A stretch of DNA of 64,000 bases from Meandrina meandrites. Its lineage: Eukaryota; Cnidaria; Anthozoa; Scleractinia; Meandrinidae. The stretch lies in contig OY855903.1 in NCBI GenBank assembly GCA_963693305.1, positions 21,583,755 to 21,647,754 on the forward strand, written 5' to 3'. The notes beneath the pieces are model-generated. The model worked only from the letters and a program-made list of their open reading frames with translations. It was not told where the DNA came from and ran no database searches. The translations under genes were made by a program, and so were the position numbers. Below, piece after piece: positions 45,757 through 57,959 of this stretch. Each line of letters opens with the position of its first letter. The stretch's first letter is position 1.

Positions 45757-48549
45757 ATGATGAACATCATGTTATGTTTACTGATTTTACCGCTGATCGC
45801 TTTGTGCTTTGCGGCGAATAACAACAGCAGCGGTAAACCAAGTGGCAACACGGTGAGCGTTATATCTTTGTAAAAGAGCAAAGCAAATCTTAACCAATTC
45901 CAAACTTTAAAAAATTACATTGCAATGACATAAGGCAAATTGCGCAATTTATCGCACAAAGCCCTGATTGTGTATTTTTCACACTATATTTTAATTAGAA
46001 ATTATAACCTAAATCTACTGGTTACCTTCTTGTCTAATTTTCTGTTTTCCAGTCTTGTAACAAATAGAAGACATACAAATGGCTCATAAGAATAATGACT
46101 AGAAAGATTGCTGCCGATTAATTCAAATAACTTAAGTGATGCTATTCTTTTTACATTTTTCATGTCTATAACCACTATAGCTTGTTTCATTGTGCTACGG
46201 CCAGGGTTGGAAACTAAAATTTCGGACCACTCGCCATTTGGGCGAGTGACCGTCAAGTTGCACTCGCCCAGATAATTTTTCACTCGCCCAGTCTCCTAGC
46301 TCCATACAAACACAGAAAGCATTAACCCCCCCCCCCCCCCCCCCACCAACGCCCACGAACATCAAATATCCAACTTTTTATCCAATTTTTAATCAAGAGA
46401 GTTTAATTAAGAAAGTTTACAGGGTTTCCGTTGGGTTTCTCAGCTCATTTTCAAGATATTTCAGCACATATTCTTCGGACATCTCTGGTTCTGACTCATA
46501 ATCCGATATCATCTCCTCATCATCTCTGCCTAGCTTTTTCTTCATTTCTCAACGATAGGCGGTCAATTGTCACTTGGATGAAAATTTCTGTGTCCTTGTC
46601 TTTTCGTGTTCGCGAGATTCACGGACCGTTGTTAACGTGCTGTTATCATGAGCGGTATTTTCTTGCTAGCGGACACTCCAGGATGAAATCTCCACATTCT
46701 AACACTAAGTTAGTTCACGGGAAGCTTTTTTTTTTGTATTTTTGCGAACCAGAAATTAATTTGTGACAAAGTGCCAGATTTGTGGGAAATTTCAAAATGT
46801 TAAACATCGTAAGCCCTTAGCTGTGGGCAGTAAAAATTATTTCAAAGTGGAAAGTAGAAAGTTACGCTTATTTTGAATAATATATTCTGGAGCTGAAAAT
46901 CGTACTCGCCAAACCGGGCGAGTGATCGGTGATCTGAACTCGCCCGACAGTTTTGACACTCGCCTGGGCGAGTGGGCGAGCGCTAATGTCCAACCCTGAG
47001 TTACGGTGGACAACCAGGGACAAATGGTTTTAAAAAATCGTTTATTAATTATAATCTTATTTCATTTCTCACACATTTTTGACAAGTTTTCCTTATTCTT
47101 GCCCTGTAATAATTTCACGCAAACGTGATAACCTGATCTGATCTGTTTTAATGTTCACCCTCACATACAACATCAAATGGAAAACGTACAAGTAGAATCA
47201 TGATTTTTTAAAGACTGTACTATACCTGATTCGAGAGCGTTCGAATAGAATAACTTTACATTTTTCACTCCTGTGTGTACTACAGCCTCTTTCATTGTGT
47301 TACGGTGGACAACCAGGAACAAATGGTATTCCCGGCATACATGGTATGCCGGGTTCTCCTGGGGCACCTGGCCGTGATGGACGTGAGGGGACCAAAGGAG
47401 ATCAGGGCAGTCCGGGAAAGACTGGACCCCAGGGACCACCTGGTGCAGAAGGAAAGAAAGGAACAAAGGGAGAACCTGGTGTCCAGGGTCCCGCCGGCCA
47501 AAAAGGACAGAGAGGGGAGAAAGGTGACAGTGGAACTCCAGGAACACCTCAGCTTTACTCGCACATGAACTGGAAAGAATGCACATGGAAAAAGGAGGAT
47601 GGGAGAGACTCAGGAGTGATCCAGGTAAGTGATTTATGTCACTTTCTAATTCAACAATGAAAAGCATCAGAGTAACATGGTAACCAGGTGTCCGCTCAGT
47701 GTATAGCATCTGAAGCCTGTGATTATAATATAATTACCATAATGACTGCAGGATGGTACTCTTCGTTTCACAAGGCTTTTCGCAATTTCAATGCCTTTTT
47801 ACTCAAAGGAGGACATTACTTTAACTAGAGGATAACATTTTGTTGGCGAAAAGTTTATAAGTTGCGTCCTCGGATTTGGCAAGATTTCATTAGTGGCCAA
47901 ACACGTATTCCTTGTCAGCTGAGGTTGATTAAAGAAAACGGGGTACGTTCACGCTCTGTGGGTCCGCTGATGTTTCCATATTAAACTCGATAACTAATCG
48001 ATTTCAGTTTACTTCACTTTACTAATAATGTGATCATCGAACATTAATATGACAATTTGATGTCATTTATTAATTTATTTTATTTTTCGAGCCTTTCATC
48101 TTTTCACTGAGTTAAATTCTTCTCCCTTACTCGTCGGAAATGTCAATTAATTTATTACCAGATTAACTAATGATTGATAATTATCTCCTTAGAACTGTGA
48201 ATTTATGAAGAACTTCACAGACACTGCCCTCCATGTTTACTTTGCTGGTAACCTCAGGATTTATGGATGTGACCACTGCTGTAGCCGTTGGTATTTCACC
48301 TTCAATGGCGCCGAGTGCAGCTCTCCTGGCTCCATTGACGGTGCATTCTACATGCAAACCGGCAAGAGCCACAACCTTCACCGTCACCGCCATATTGAAG
48401 GCCACTGTAATAACATTCACAAGGGAAAGGTGCGAGTGGGATTCTGGGTTGGAAGCTGCAACACTGGCCACAAGAATGCTGATGCACACACAGGCTGGGC
48501 TACAATGTCCCGGATGTTTGTTGAAGAGGTGCCAAAAGCTCAGCAGTAA
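45757..48549 (+). CDS. CTHRC1: CTHRC1-like secreted collagen protein, copy 1
   Basis: Coding exons are 45757-45852, 47286-47624 and 48193-48549, all introns phase 0, 263 aa (human CTHRC1 is 243). The first coding exon starts at acceptor 45739. Two adjacent ATGs occur; the first is annotated. Exon 1 is a signal peptide (MMNIMLCLLILPLIALCFAA). Exon 2 has 27 uninterrupted Gly-X-Y triplets followed by [11 protein letters not shown]. Exon 3 is the globular C-terminal domain with [28 protein letters not shown] and TGW.TMSRMFVEEVPK, which match the CTHRC1 C-terminus. Family members are secreted and in vertebrates modulate Wnt/planar polarity and matrix deposition. Likely transcribed from upstream modules 1-3. 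Intron 1 carries a broken copy of the exon 2 start. Copy 2 is at 55831. Confidence 0.9.
46181..47030 (+). pseudogene. Partial exon-2 duplicate split by a transposon
   Basis: CTATAG/CTTGTTTCATTGTGCTACGG (46175-46200) and TTACGGTGGACAACCAGGGA (from 47001) with CAAATGG are the two sides of an extra copy of the beginning of exon 2. Some upstream intron sequence is also copied (ACATTTTTCA.). The 797-bp element at 46202-46998 separates them, and the copy ends before the collagen repeat develops. Confidence 0.75.
46202..46998. mobile_element. DNA transposon in intron 1 of copy 1
   Basis: The ends CAGGGTTGGA and its near complement TCCAACCCTG flank 797 bp. Repeated ACTCGCC / GGCGAGTG words in both orientations form subterminal repeats at each end. 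Flanks GCTACGG and GTTACGG form an imperfect 7-bp duplication; CAGGG ends with 8-bp duplications suggest hAT. It contains a 19-C run (46326-46344) and no transposase. Confidence 0.7.
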
Positions 48550-48658
48550 ACACGTGATCCACTGGACTTTCTAGAAGAACCTTGAAGAATAGAAAACTAC
48601 ACTGCTTTTATTAGAAGCATTCGTATCAACAGATTTGAAACTTCTGTATCAGCTGAGA

Positions 48659-48664
48659 AATAAA
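48659..48664 (+). terminator. Polyadenylation signal, copy 1
   Basis: AATAAA 110 bases after the stop, in a block (GAAATAAAGTCCAGGAA) that is conserved after copy 2 at 57923-57928. Confidence 0.8.
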
Positions 48665-49214
48665 GTCCAGGAATATTATATAATAACTGTCTGGTTTCAG
48701 CTTCCTCTTTAATTTGTACATGCATAGTGTAAGTGTGCTACAAAAAATTATCATCATAATCATCATCATTGTTATTATTTTTAGTTATAAAAAGGTGTTG
48801 CATTGAATAGTGTGATACGCACTACTTGTCTTCCTCTCCTATATATTTTGAATTACACAGATTATGTCTCACTGCTGCGCTTAACTAAATTCAGAAAAAC
48901 TAGCTCTTCAGTGTTAAGGCTCTATTTTCAATATATATTATTAGACAAACTCGATCATTCGAAACCATCAAAACATTGACTTGGAAGCGTACTTGACATT
49001 TTCCTGTTTAAGTGCATATCACAGATTTTTTTTTTTATTTGCTCGATCGAATCGCGTGGGATGCTGATCTGAACATCAGAAAGAAAAATTTCAAAGCACG
49101 TTTTAGCAGAACACGTGAAATTTCACTTCCGGTAAGGTCAAAAACCGCGCGAGGAAAGGACTTGCGACTAGATAAGCCATGACGTCAAACCAGAACATGC
49201 TCGCGAAAACTAAA

Positions 49215-49398
49215 TAGGCCAGTTCCGAGTTACCCTTTGCCTCTGTTTCAAAACGAGTCTACGTGCGAAACCATTCATATGAAAATGAGTTTCACCTTCA
49301 CGTCCATTTTCATGCAAATCAAAGTCATTTTCATTTCAATGGTTTCGCACGTAGACTCGTTCTGAAACTGAGGCAAAGGGCAACTCGGAAATGGCCTA
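49215..49398. mobile_element. MITE with about 70-bp inverted repeats, TA-flanked
   Basis: Starts TAGGCCAGTTCCGAGTTACC and ends in the inverse ...CAACTCGGAAATGGCCTA. Arms continue through GTTTC.AAACGAGTCTACGTGCGAAACCATT. The centre repeats ATTTTCAT words. Confidence 0.85.
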
Positions 49399-49411
49399 TT
49401 TGCCTCTGATC

Positions 49412-49720
49412 AAAATATTGACTCAATAACGTCACGAAAGGAAGAAAGTTCTAGATATTTGTTAGTTGACGCGCATGTAAAGCTCCTCGCGCGAGCCAAG
49501 ATTCTTCTTCCTTTTTTTCCAGAGACACCCAAGGTGATACTTTCAGTTCTATTCTTGATATTTCAGTTCTATTCCGGCCGCTCACAAATACGCAGAACTG
49601 ATTGAATTATTGACTCAATGACGCCTCGAGAGGAAGAACATGACATTTTTCGCTTGACGGACGTGTAAAACTCTTCGCGTGAGCCAAGATTTCTCTTCGC
49701 TTCTTTCCGCCGATGCCTTT
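49412..49720. repeat. Direct repeat with two AP-1-type sites
   Basis: Unit 1 (49412-49540) and unit 2 (49604-49720) share TATTGACTCAAT.ACG, GAGGAAGAA-like, TTGACG..C.TGTAAA.CTC, TCGCG.GAGCCAAGATT and CTTC-rich blocks. Each has TGACTCA (49419-49425 and 49611-49617), the AP-1 consensus. Confidence 0.7.
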
Positions 49721-49863
49721 AACTGATATACCCAAGCTTTTGTTTTGTTTTTAAAACTTGGTGATTTTCATTTGCGACCACTCAAAAACTACGTAGCCTC
49801 TTTACGATTAATATTAATTAGTATTCAGTAAAGATTTACCGATAATTAGTACCTCTTACATTC

Positions 49864-52129
49864 CTACACAATGAGGAACAATGGGATCGACATGGGTCTT
49901 GCTTTTATTGTATACTTAGACATTTTTCTTTTAAGTTGGTCGTTTCCGTGATACATTAAATTTATTACACGGCTTACATTAAAGGTAAAACAGTCTGCGA
50001 GGAGTTTGTTTGTATTAATTAACATTGCAGTGTTCGCGATTACAAATGCACAAAACAAGAAGTTGAATTTGAATAATTAAATAATAAGGAAATGGTTAAA
50101 TTAAACAAACTTCACTACTGATCATTGTTAACCAAATCTGAATTTTCAAATTACTTGACGTCTTGAAGTTTACAAAGCACACAAACCAAAACTAACATTT
50201 TTCATTGGACGAAGGTTTTGCCAGAAATGTCAGTAATGGGCTCTCAAGCAATGAATACATGGTCAATAACAAACTGGTAGGAACAAGATTCCATAGGTCA
50301 AAGTCATAAAACCAATATGAAGAATGAATATCCAAGCGCGCAGTTCGATGTATCCTTATCAAAAAACGGAAGACTTCGCAGAGTCTTTTCAGCTACGATC
50401 GTCTGACTTTGAACAGTGAGTGCGTAGTTTGGCGAGCGCGGGCGTCAGTCAAATAATTAATCGTAAACAAATTCGCAATTATCTAAAGGCAGAGTACACT
50501 GTAGTTGAAACTCTCAGTGCAAGCATCACCATATATATAGGATTTCGTTTATCATAAGTCAAGATTTTTTGTATCTGCCATTCAGTTGCTCGTTAGTTGA
50601 ATAAGGCTTAAGCATCGTCACTTTAGTCATGCGCCTTAGCTAGTCCGGTTAACAACAATCCCCATCTGCGATTAATACACATACATGTTTATTTTTTCAG
50701 AGCTCAGACATATTAACTATAACTATTGAGCTATGGTTCACATACGCTTTACAGGTTTTCGCTAAGTATAAATTTACAGTCGTTTGAATTGATGATCTAG
50801 GTTCCAAGCCACAGAATATTTCAGTGTGTGTGCTGGAATGAACACATTCTATAATGGATGGATGGCAAATTAACATTTGTTGTGTTGATATTTATTTTGT
50901 TTTACAATTTTGCATGTTTCACTGAGTGGGTCGTTAAATTAAGCTAGCGAATCACAAACCTGCATGATAAGTATGCTCGAAAATTACAATTTCTACGCAA
51001 AGTAACAATAAGAAAAAAACATTCAATACCGAAACACGACGAGACGAGTCATCTGTTATTAGTAAGCTGAATTGTTATGTTTTGTGGAGACTCCAGGTAT
51101 TCAAATCAGTGACCTTTATGATTTTGTTAACATCTATTTCTTCACTCGTAAATCGTGATTTAGTCAAAGTTTTCAACGAGTAAATCGGCTGTGATTCATT
51201 TTCTTTGTTTGAAAGCGACCGAGGAACCCAGTACCCATATATATAAACTATTGTTCTATTCTTTTTATGGCTTTTTATTTGTGTGGGGGCATTTTTTGGC
51301 GCCCCACGTTTACATTATCGTTAATATGTTCAGATTTTCTATATTTTGTTATGACTTAGAGATAATTGATTTAATTAAAACTGCCACATGCGTGGCCAAT
51401 TTTCTCCAAGTCATTTGTAGTATTGAGTTCTAGCTTTCTCAACCCTTTGTAGTATCCTATTAAGGCAAAGCTCTCGTCAAAGGTCTTTTACTCTAGGAAC
51501 TTGCATCGATATAAAAACTATTGTGCTATCTGCAGCGTTTTTTCTTATTAAATTCATATCAGGAAAGAAAACATCAATTTAAGCCAACAGTGTTTGCTGT
51601 CTATTCCGCTGTGTCAGAAAAACACAAACGGCAGAATATTCAAGATAAAATAAATGTTGACAGCCGCGTCGCACGAGTGAAAACACAAGTACAAGCGAGT
51701 TACTGCGTCATTTCTGCGAAGAACCCACTGACCAGAAACTTACAGCTTATCATTAAAGTAAAGAAAGAGACAAATGAAAAGACTGCCTCGGTATATAGTC
51801 ATCTGTTATAGTTAGCAGACACGTTTTCAAATCTAAATCTAGCTAATGAAATTATGCCATCAAGAATTTAAACGCCTTTTTAGGGTTCAATTTTGCAACA
51901 CTGAAAGAGAACGCGCTTTCAATCAAATTCTTGAACTGACATTTTACGGTTAGAATACTGACGGATAAAATCTCTTGTAAACAAGAAACTCAACTCGTAG
52001 TGTCCTGGACAAAGAATATTTTTGTTGAGCTTAGGTTTTGTGAACTAATTTTTATTTTCTAATAGTCGACAAGGATTCAATTCATTTTTATCGCTGACAC
52101 AACACGGCTTTGGTTGTTTGAAATTGCAG
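49864..52129. other. No gene recognised
   Basis: Left part of the duplicated unit, with homologous sequence at 59.8-61.9 kb. ORFs at 51191-51433 and 51521-51811 are not conserved as reading frames in the second copy, so they are unlikely to code. Confidence 0.5.
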
Positions 52130-52533
52130 AACAGCGGTAACTCACGTGACAAGAATGAAAGGCTTTATCCTATTGGATAAATCGACTACTAAGCAAAGCC
52201 TTCTACAAAGATAGCGAATAGCATTGCCTGTTAGAAAAAAGTACAAAAAATTTACGTAATATGTATGATGTTTCACAAACTTGTTTTTGCGAGAACGTCA
52301 GCAAACAAAAAGAGGGAGTACGAAACAGTGTGCTTAATTCAAAGAAGAAAACCAGTAGAGGATCCGTTCTTTAACTTCAAGAAATTAACGATGTAAGCTT
52401 GCGGTACTCTTATTCTTTTTTGAATTCTTTAATGATTATGGCTTTGATGTTAAATCTAACCTACATTTTATCTGTTCTACCGTTTAGCTTTCTGTTTTCC
52501 TTCAGACGACGCAGACGCTGAGTTTAAACAAAG
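52130..52533 (+). promoter_or_regulatory. CTHRC1-like promoter/first-exon module 4
   Basis: Has GAATGAAAGGCTTTATCCTA followed by TTGGATAAA (reverse CCAAT), AGCGAATAGCATTGCCTGTT, TTTCACAAACTTGTTTTTGC and GAGAA, then donor GAT/GTAAGC (exon end 52392). A second exon, 52488-52533, is bounded by CCGTTTAG and GTAAAT, and is related to the second exons of modules 1, 6 and 7. No ATG in it. Inferred 5' UTR exons of the gene at 55831. Confidence 0.55.
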
Positions 52534-53569
52534 GTAAATTGTTTAGCCTTACCTGAGATGCATGAACGTGAAGTATGTCGGCAGATTTAGAGAAAAAGAA
52601 TTAAAGACTCTTAATTTCGCACATCTTAAAATATAGTCGAGGTAATAACTTTGAAAACCCAGATAAATTTATTTGAAGAAGGTGGTTTACGTACGTTTCA
52701 CGCACTCTTATTTAGCAGCTGAGAGTTTCAACATTTCAATAAGAGTAAAGTCAGGTTCAGATAACATCTTATAATTTATTTAAGTGTTTAGGACTCTGAC
52801 TCACAATTTCTGTAGTGTGTCAACATTCTTTTTTCTGTAAAAGCACAAACATGTTCAACTGTAAATAAGACTCAAGTTGCAAATACACAAACAGTTCACA
52901 CTCTTTTCGGTCGTCCACGATATAGGTTCAATTAAATAGATCATTTTCACATTTATCACCATGTTTTTAGAGAATGACTGTGATCAACCCATCCTTCAGC
53001 TACTAGGTCTCACTTAAGTTTAGCCGCTTTTTTAGTGAAAACAACTACACATTAGTTAAGTAAACTCGACGAACGCAAAATTCGCAAGTGGTTCGCTTTA
53101 TGTAGTGATTTCTTTTAAACTATAATTTTGTGATAAATAGTTTCTACATTTGAACCGAATAGTTTCTATATTTGAACAGAGATAGCAGAGTAATTCTACT
53201 CATATAATAAAACACTTGTCTTTATTCAAACTTTACAACAAGAAGTACTTTGGCTTTTCACAGATTTCGCAAATTGATAGCCACCTCATATAATAACTGC
53301 CCAGTTAAACTTAATTCTATCAGTCTTAGAAATTCACAGCGGGCAAACAGAAGATATTAGGATTATCCAGAGTCCGTAATCAGACTCCTCTTCAAAGTAA
53401 GGCACACCTATTAAAACCGTTGGTAATTAGACACTTTAGAACTGTACGCACTTCTTGCCAGTTATCTGAATTTGTTTTTCAGAAATTCTGTCTTCCGGTT
53501 TAGAAAACTATAGCGTGTAATTGCATTCCAAAACAGGAGCAATACGTGACTCACACGCATGCGTGTAAA

Positions 53570-53954
53570 AAATGACTGAGCAAATGCAAAATTATAAGCT
53601 CTTATTCCATTGGACAAGAAGAAGAAAAAGAAAACAGTTCTAGCAAATAGCATTGCCTGTTAGAATGAAAGTTTAATATGTATGCTGTTTCACTAACTTG
53701 TTTTTACGAAAACCTCAAATCAATACACAAAGTAAAAAGTGTCAGTTTGCTTGACTGCGGAGTCAAAAGTAGTTCATTTCTGTTCTGAACAGCGACGTGA
53801 AAGGATTGCACTGTCAATGTAAGTGTTATTATTTTTTTTGGATTATTTCCTTCGTTTCAATGTTAGATCATTGTAACACTCGTTTTTATCATCTTCCCCG
53901 TTTAGCGCATTCAGTTTTCCATTCTGACAATACCGGCGCTGAGTTACTTCAAAG
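53570..53954 (+). promoter_or_regulatory. CTHRC1-like promoter/first-exon module 5
   Basis: Has AAGCTCTTATTCCATTGGAC (reverse CCAAT), AATAGCATTGCCTGTTAGAA and TTTCACTAACTTGTTTTTAC, then donor AAT/GTAAGTG (exon end 53818). The second exon, 53906-53954, ends in GCAAGT instead of GTAAGT, a GC donor; its counterpart in module 7 has GTAAGT. Confidence 0.55.
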
Positions 53955-55815
53955 GCAAGTGGTTTAATTCACTGTACGAGTCTCGTTAGAGCATTCATTT
54001 TCGATTTCAAACACTTAGTTTTCGATTAAACTGAGCAAAGACACAAAAACTAAGACAACCCAATTTTACAGGTACTATTAATATAAAACTTCATTTTCCG
54101 CTTATCAACTTATGAGCGCTTCTTGAAAAGTCGGTTTTATTTAACACTAAGGCTTTCAAAGTAGCACTATACCCCTATTAATTAACGTAGTAAGTGAAAC
54201 AAACTACCAATGTTCCAATAGTACTGTTGAACAATCGACTCTGTTTTTGCTCGAATGGAAAACTTTTACTTCAATCTTAAAAAGGAATGCTTTCTTTTTA
54301 AGATTTATGTGAATATGCCCGAAAATGGAAATAGATTTTAATGGAGAAAAATCGAAAGCGTCTCCACGAGTTTACTATCCATGTTTTCATGCAGCGTTAT
54401 CTTTTTGCTATCCTTCAAGTTCTATTAACACGCGATTTCTATTCATTTTTTCTGGTTTTAATTTGATTTCACAATGCATGTGTGACTGAGAAATAATAAT
54501 TTATTTAAGAATATATGGTAAAATATCGTGATTATCAGCTTTTATCTACGAGATTTTGTACACGTTCATACACACCATCAATACTGCTCGTATGTTTTAA
54601 CTTACCAATACGCTATTTCACAAACTTGTTCGAGCAAGAAGGTTATTACTGCGACAGGCGAGAATACTGTACGAGCTGACTGTGACGAGCCCTTGTTTCT
54701 TCCTATACAGACCAAACCTATACACAAATCACTTGGTGTTAGTTCCAAGTACGGTGTCTTCAAGGCCAGTTTTGGAAGAAAAAAATCATGTCACGGCGCC
54801 TCAAAAAAGATTGAAACTGACGAAACTTTCAAAATTAATACAAGCACATTTTATTGGTATCTGCTCATTAAGCAGAGTCAAGCAAGTGAAGATTTCCACC
54901 CGCAGTTTGGTTATCTTTCTTTGTACAATTCGTAGGCAATGGTCTATCTCGTCTATCTTTTAAATAATCTTTGGTAATATTTTCAACATCCCCAGTTGAC
55001 TGGTCATCTTTGCGCATTTTCCAAATGATGTATTTTGGTTGGCTTGACGTGGTCAGTTCTAAAACTCGTTTAAACATGAAACTTGTCAAAACAAAAAAAT
55101 GTAAATCAACATGGCAGACTCCTTGCCATTTGTCAATTTAGAAATGATCTGACCAATGAAAGTGCTGGATGTATTTCAACATTTAACACGTAAGAAGCTA
55201 GTAAACATGTTTTAACGTGGTACTTTATTGAAAATAAATTAAGATAAAATGTTCTGATATAATGATAGCAGTATCATTTTGAAACAGACGCTGCTGCCAC
55301 ACTATAGGAAGGTGGAAACTTCATTGACGAATCTTGCTAAATTGTAAAGGTACGGATATTGCCTTGTTCTAGTAACTTAACAAACGAGTCGAGGAAACAT
55401 ATTTTTTCTTGCCAATTCTTCCTTTTCCGTGCTATGTTTTACAAGAAGGTTTACTCTTGCAAGGACTATATACATTGGCAGATGTGCAGTATTCGGACGA
55501 TACTCCATTCGTGGAAAAAGATCGGATAGAAATTCAGTTTAATTGATCTGGTCTATAATTAATGCTTCATCTTTAAAAAATTAAAAAAAGTGGATTAAAG
55601 CTGTCAGAAATTTTCGTTTCTGCTGTTACATGTACCAAAATTAAAATGAAATTTACAAAGCATCAAAAAATCAAAGTTTTACGAGGTGTTGTTAATATAT
55701 TGCAATTTAACATGTGCAATGAATCCATTCAATAACAAAAATATTCGATTACACATATGTAAGTGCATTGACTGTCGGCGATGACTCATTCTTAAATTTA
55801 TTGCTCTATCCACAG
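53955..55815. other. No gene recognised; intron leading to copy 2
   Basis: Contains another block shared with the next unit (ACGCTATTTCACAAACTTGT at 54609, compare 63929), which resembles the ACTTGTT part of the promoter modules without their splice donors. ORFs at 54528-54963 are not supported. Confidence 0.45.
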
Positions 55816-55830
55816 ACCAAACGATACCGT

Positions 55831-57796
55831 ATGGAGAACTTGCTGATCATGTTGGGTGTACTGTTTATGCTGATCTCCTTGGGTTCAGCAACGGCCAATA
55901 ACATCAGCAGCAAACCACGTGACAACAAAGTAAGCACTTTGCGTTTTATATAGTAACTACATCTAGTGTATTGTTTGTTAGCAAACTAAAGTAAATCTTA
56001 CGTAAAATCCATAATATCCATCGAAACTATACCTCGAAATCACCATTCAAGTCAAGATAAATTTGTGACAAAAGATATTGATATACATTTAGTACATTCA
56101 TTGCTGGTGATTCCACCTTTATGTTTTCGCGGCATCTTCTAAGGGACGGATAATTTAAAAATGAAGGTGGGGATGGGAAAAATGATGCAAGGACCAGACC
56201 AGAATTCTTCTCGAAAAGTATTCCAAAGTTCACCAAATGATATTAAAGCGTGTCTAAATTTTCAAAATTTCTGGGTCCCCCCAAAACATATTGCAAGCTA
56301 AATATTCTCCTTCCCTCCCCCAATCACTTTTCTAATGGTCCAGCCCTAAAATTTGCTGACAATGACAAAGATACATGCTTTTTTTGGCTTTGGTTTTTCT
56401 CTCCCCTTCTTCTTCCTATCTCATATTCATTTTCCTACACAGGTCTCATTGTGTTACGGTGGACAGCCAGGGACAAATGGTATTCCTGGTACGCATGGCT
56501 TGCCGGGCTCCCCTGGGGCACCTGGCCGTGATGGACGTGAGGGGGCCAAAGGAGACCAGGGTAGTCCGGGAAAGACTGGACTCCAGGGACCACCTGGTGC
56601 AGAAGGAAAGAAAGGAGCAAAAGGAGAGCCTGGTGTCCAGGGCCCCGCCGGCAAAAAAGGACAGAGAGGGGAGAAAGGTGACAGTGGATCTCCGGGAACA
56701 CCTCTGCTTTCCTCGCACATGAACTGGAAAGAATGTACATGGAAAAAGTGGGAAGGCAAAGACTCAGGTGTGATACAGGTAAGTTATTTTTGTAATTCAC
56801 TTTATAATTCAACACTGTAAAGCGGTAGATTAACACGGTTAGCAGGCGACGGCTGATAGTAATATAATTACCATGGTAAACACAAATGCTACTCAAAGAA
56901 CGAAGTTGCTATAACTAGGGGATAACTAATTTTTGCAAAAAGCTTATAAGTTGCGTTTTTTGTTTGCTAGATTTCCTTACTTGCCTCTCTCGCATTGAGC
57001 GGAAAGTATTTCATTAACAACGTCGAGTCCTTTTCTTATTGGCAAGATTCTTAAGACCAATTGACTCTCTTAAATAAGGAAGGAAGAGTGCCTTGCATGT
57101 GCAGGAGAAATAGCAGCAAGTATGCCTTGTCAGCTGAAGTTGACTAAAGAAACTGGGATACGCTCACGCACTGTGGTTCCGATAATGTCTCCATGTTAAT
57201 ACATGATAAATTTCTATCATTTTAGTTTCTTGTCTCTTAGTAATATATTATTTTTTTTCAGTATGCTTCATTTATTTCAGGATATTAATAAAGTGATCAT
57301 ATATAAATACTTGCAAATTGACGTCATTTATTAATTTATTTTCTTTTTCGAACCATTCATCCTTTTACTTAACTAAATTCTTCTCGCTTACTTGTCGGAA
57401 GTGATAATCTATAACTATGACTGATAATTATCTCCGCAGAACTGTGAATTTATGAAGAACTTCACAGACACTGCCCTCCATGTTTACTTTGCTGGTAACC
57501 TCAGGGTTCGTGGTTGTGACAACTGCTGTAGCCGTTGGTATTTCACCTTCAATGGCGCCGAGTGCAGCTCTCCTGGCTCCATTGACGGTGCATTCTACAT
57601 GGCAACCGGCAAGAGCCACGACCTTCACCGCCACCGCCATATTGAAGGTCACTGTAATAACATTCACAAGGGAAAGGTGCGAGTGGGATTCTGGGTTGGA
57701 AAGTGTGCCACCGGCCACAAGCTTGCTGACGCATACACAGGCTGGCATTCAATGTCTCGGATCTTTGTTGAAGAGGTGCCAAAAGCTCAGCAGTAA
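55831..57796 (+). CDS. CTHRC1: CTHRC1-like secreted collagen protein, copy 2
   Basis: Coding exons are 55831-55929, 56443-56778 and 57440-57796, introns phase 0, 263 aa. The acceptor of the first coding exon is at 55815/55816. Exon 1 is a signal peptide ([20 protein letters not shown], plus TA), quite different from copy 1, followed by the similar NN-Ile/Asn-SS start of the mature protein. Exon 2 again has 27 Gly-X-Y triplets and lacks the extra residue pair at its start seen in copy 1. Exon 3 is almost identical to copy 1, with changes clustered near HNLH/HDLH, SCNTG/KCATG and WATMSRM/WHSMSRI. Cysteines are conserved. The strong exon similarity and divergent signal peptide indicate a recent tandem duplicate. 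Likely driven from modules 4 and 5. Confidence 0.9.
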
Positions 57797-57922
57797 TCAC
57801 GTGGCACGTGATCCACTGGACTTTCTAGGAGAACTTTAGTATACTCAAGGATAAAAAAAACTGCACTGCTGATTCTAGAAGTGTTGGTATCAACAGATTT
57901 GAAACTTCTGTATCAACTTAGA

Positions 57923-57928
57923 AATAAA
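57923..57928 (+). terminator. Polyadenylation signal, copy 2
   Basis: AATAAA 126 bases after the stop, within the same conserved AGAAATAAAGTCCAGGAA block as copy 1. Confidence 0.8.
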
Positions 57929-57959
57929 GTCCAGGAACATTATTCAATGGCTGTTTTGT

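Noticed and set aside
47173..47709. Long minus-strand ORFs opposite the collagen exons (also 56435-56896)
   Set aside because: Shadows of Gly-X-Y coding: the GGN/CCN codon bias leaves other frames open.
48181..48574. Alternative-frame ORFs over CTHRC1-like exon 3 (also 57428-57839)
   Set aside because: The conserved frame with family residues and correct splice phase is the annotated one; the others are overlaps.
51191..51811. Two plus-strand ORFs of 80 and 96 codons
   Set aside because: The homologous DNA at about 61.0-61.5 kb does not preserve either frame.
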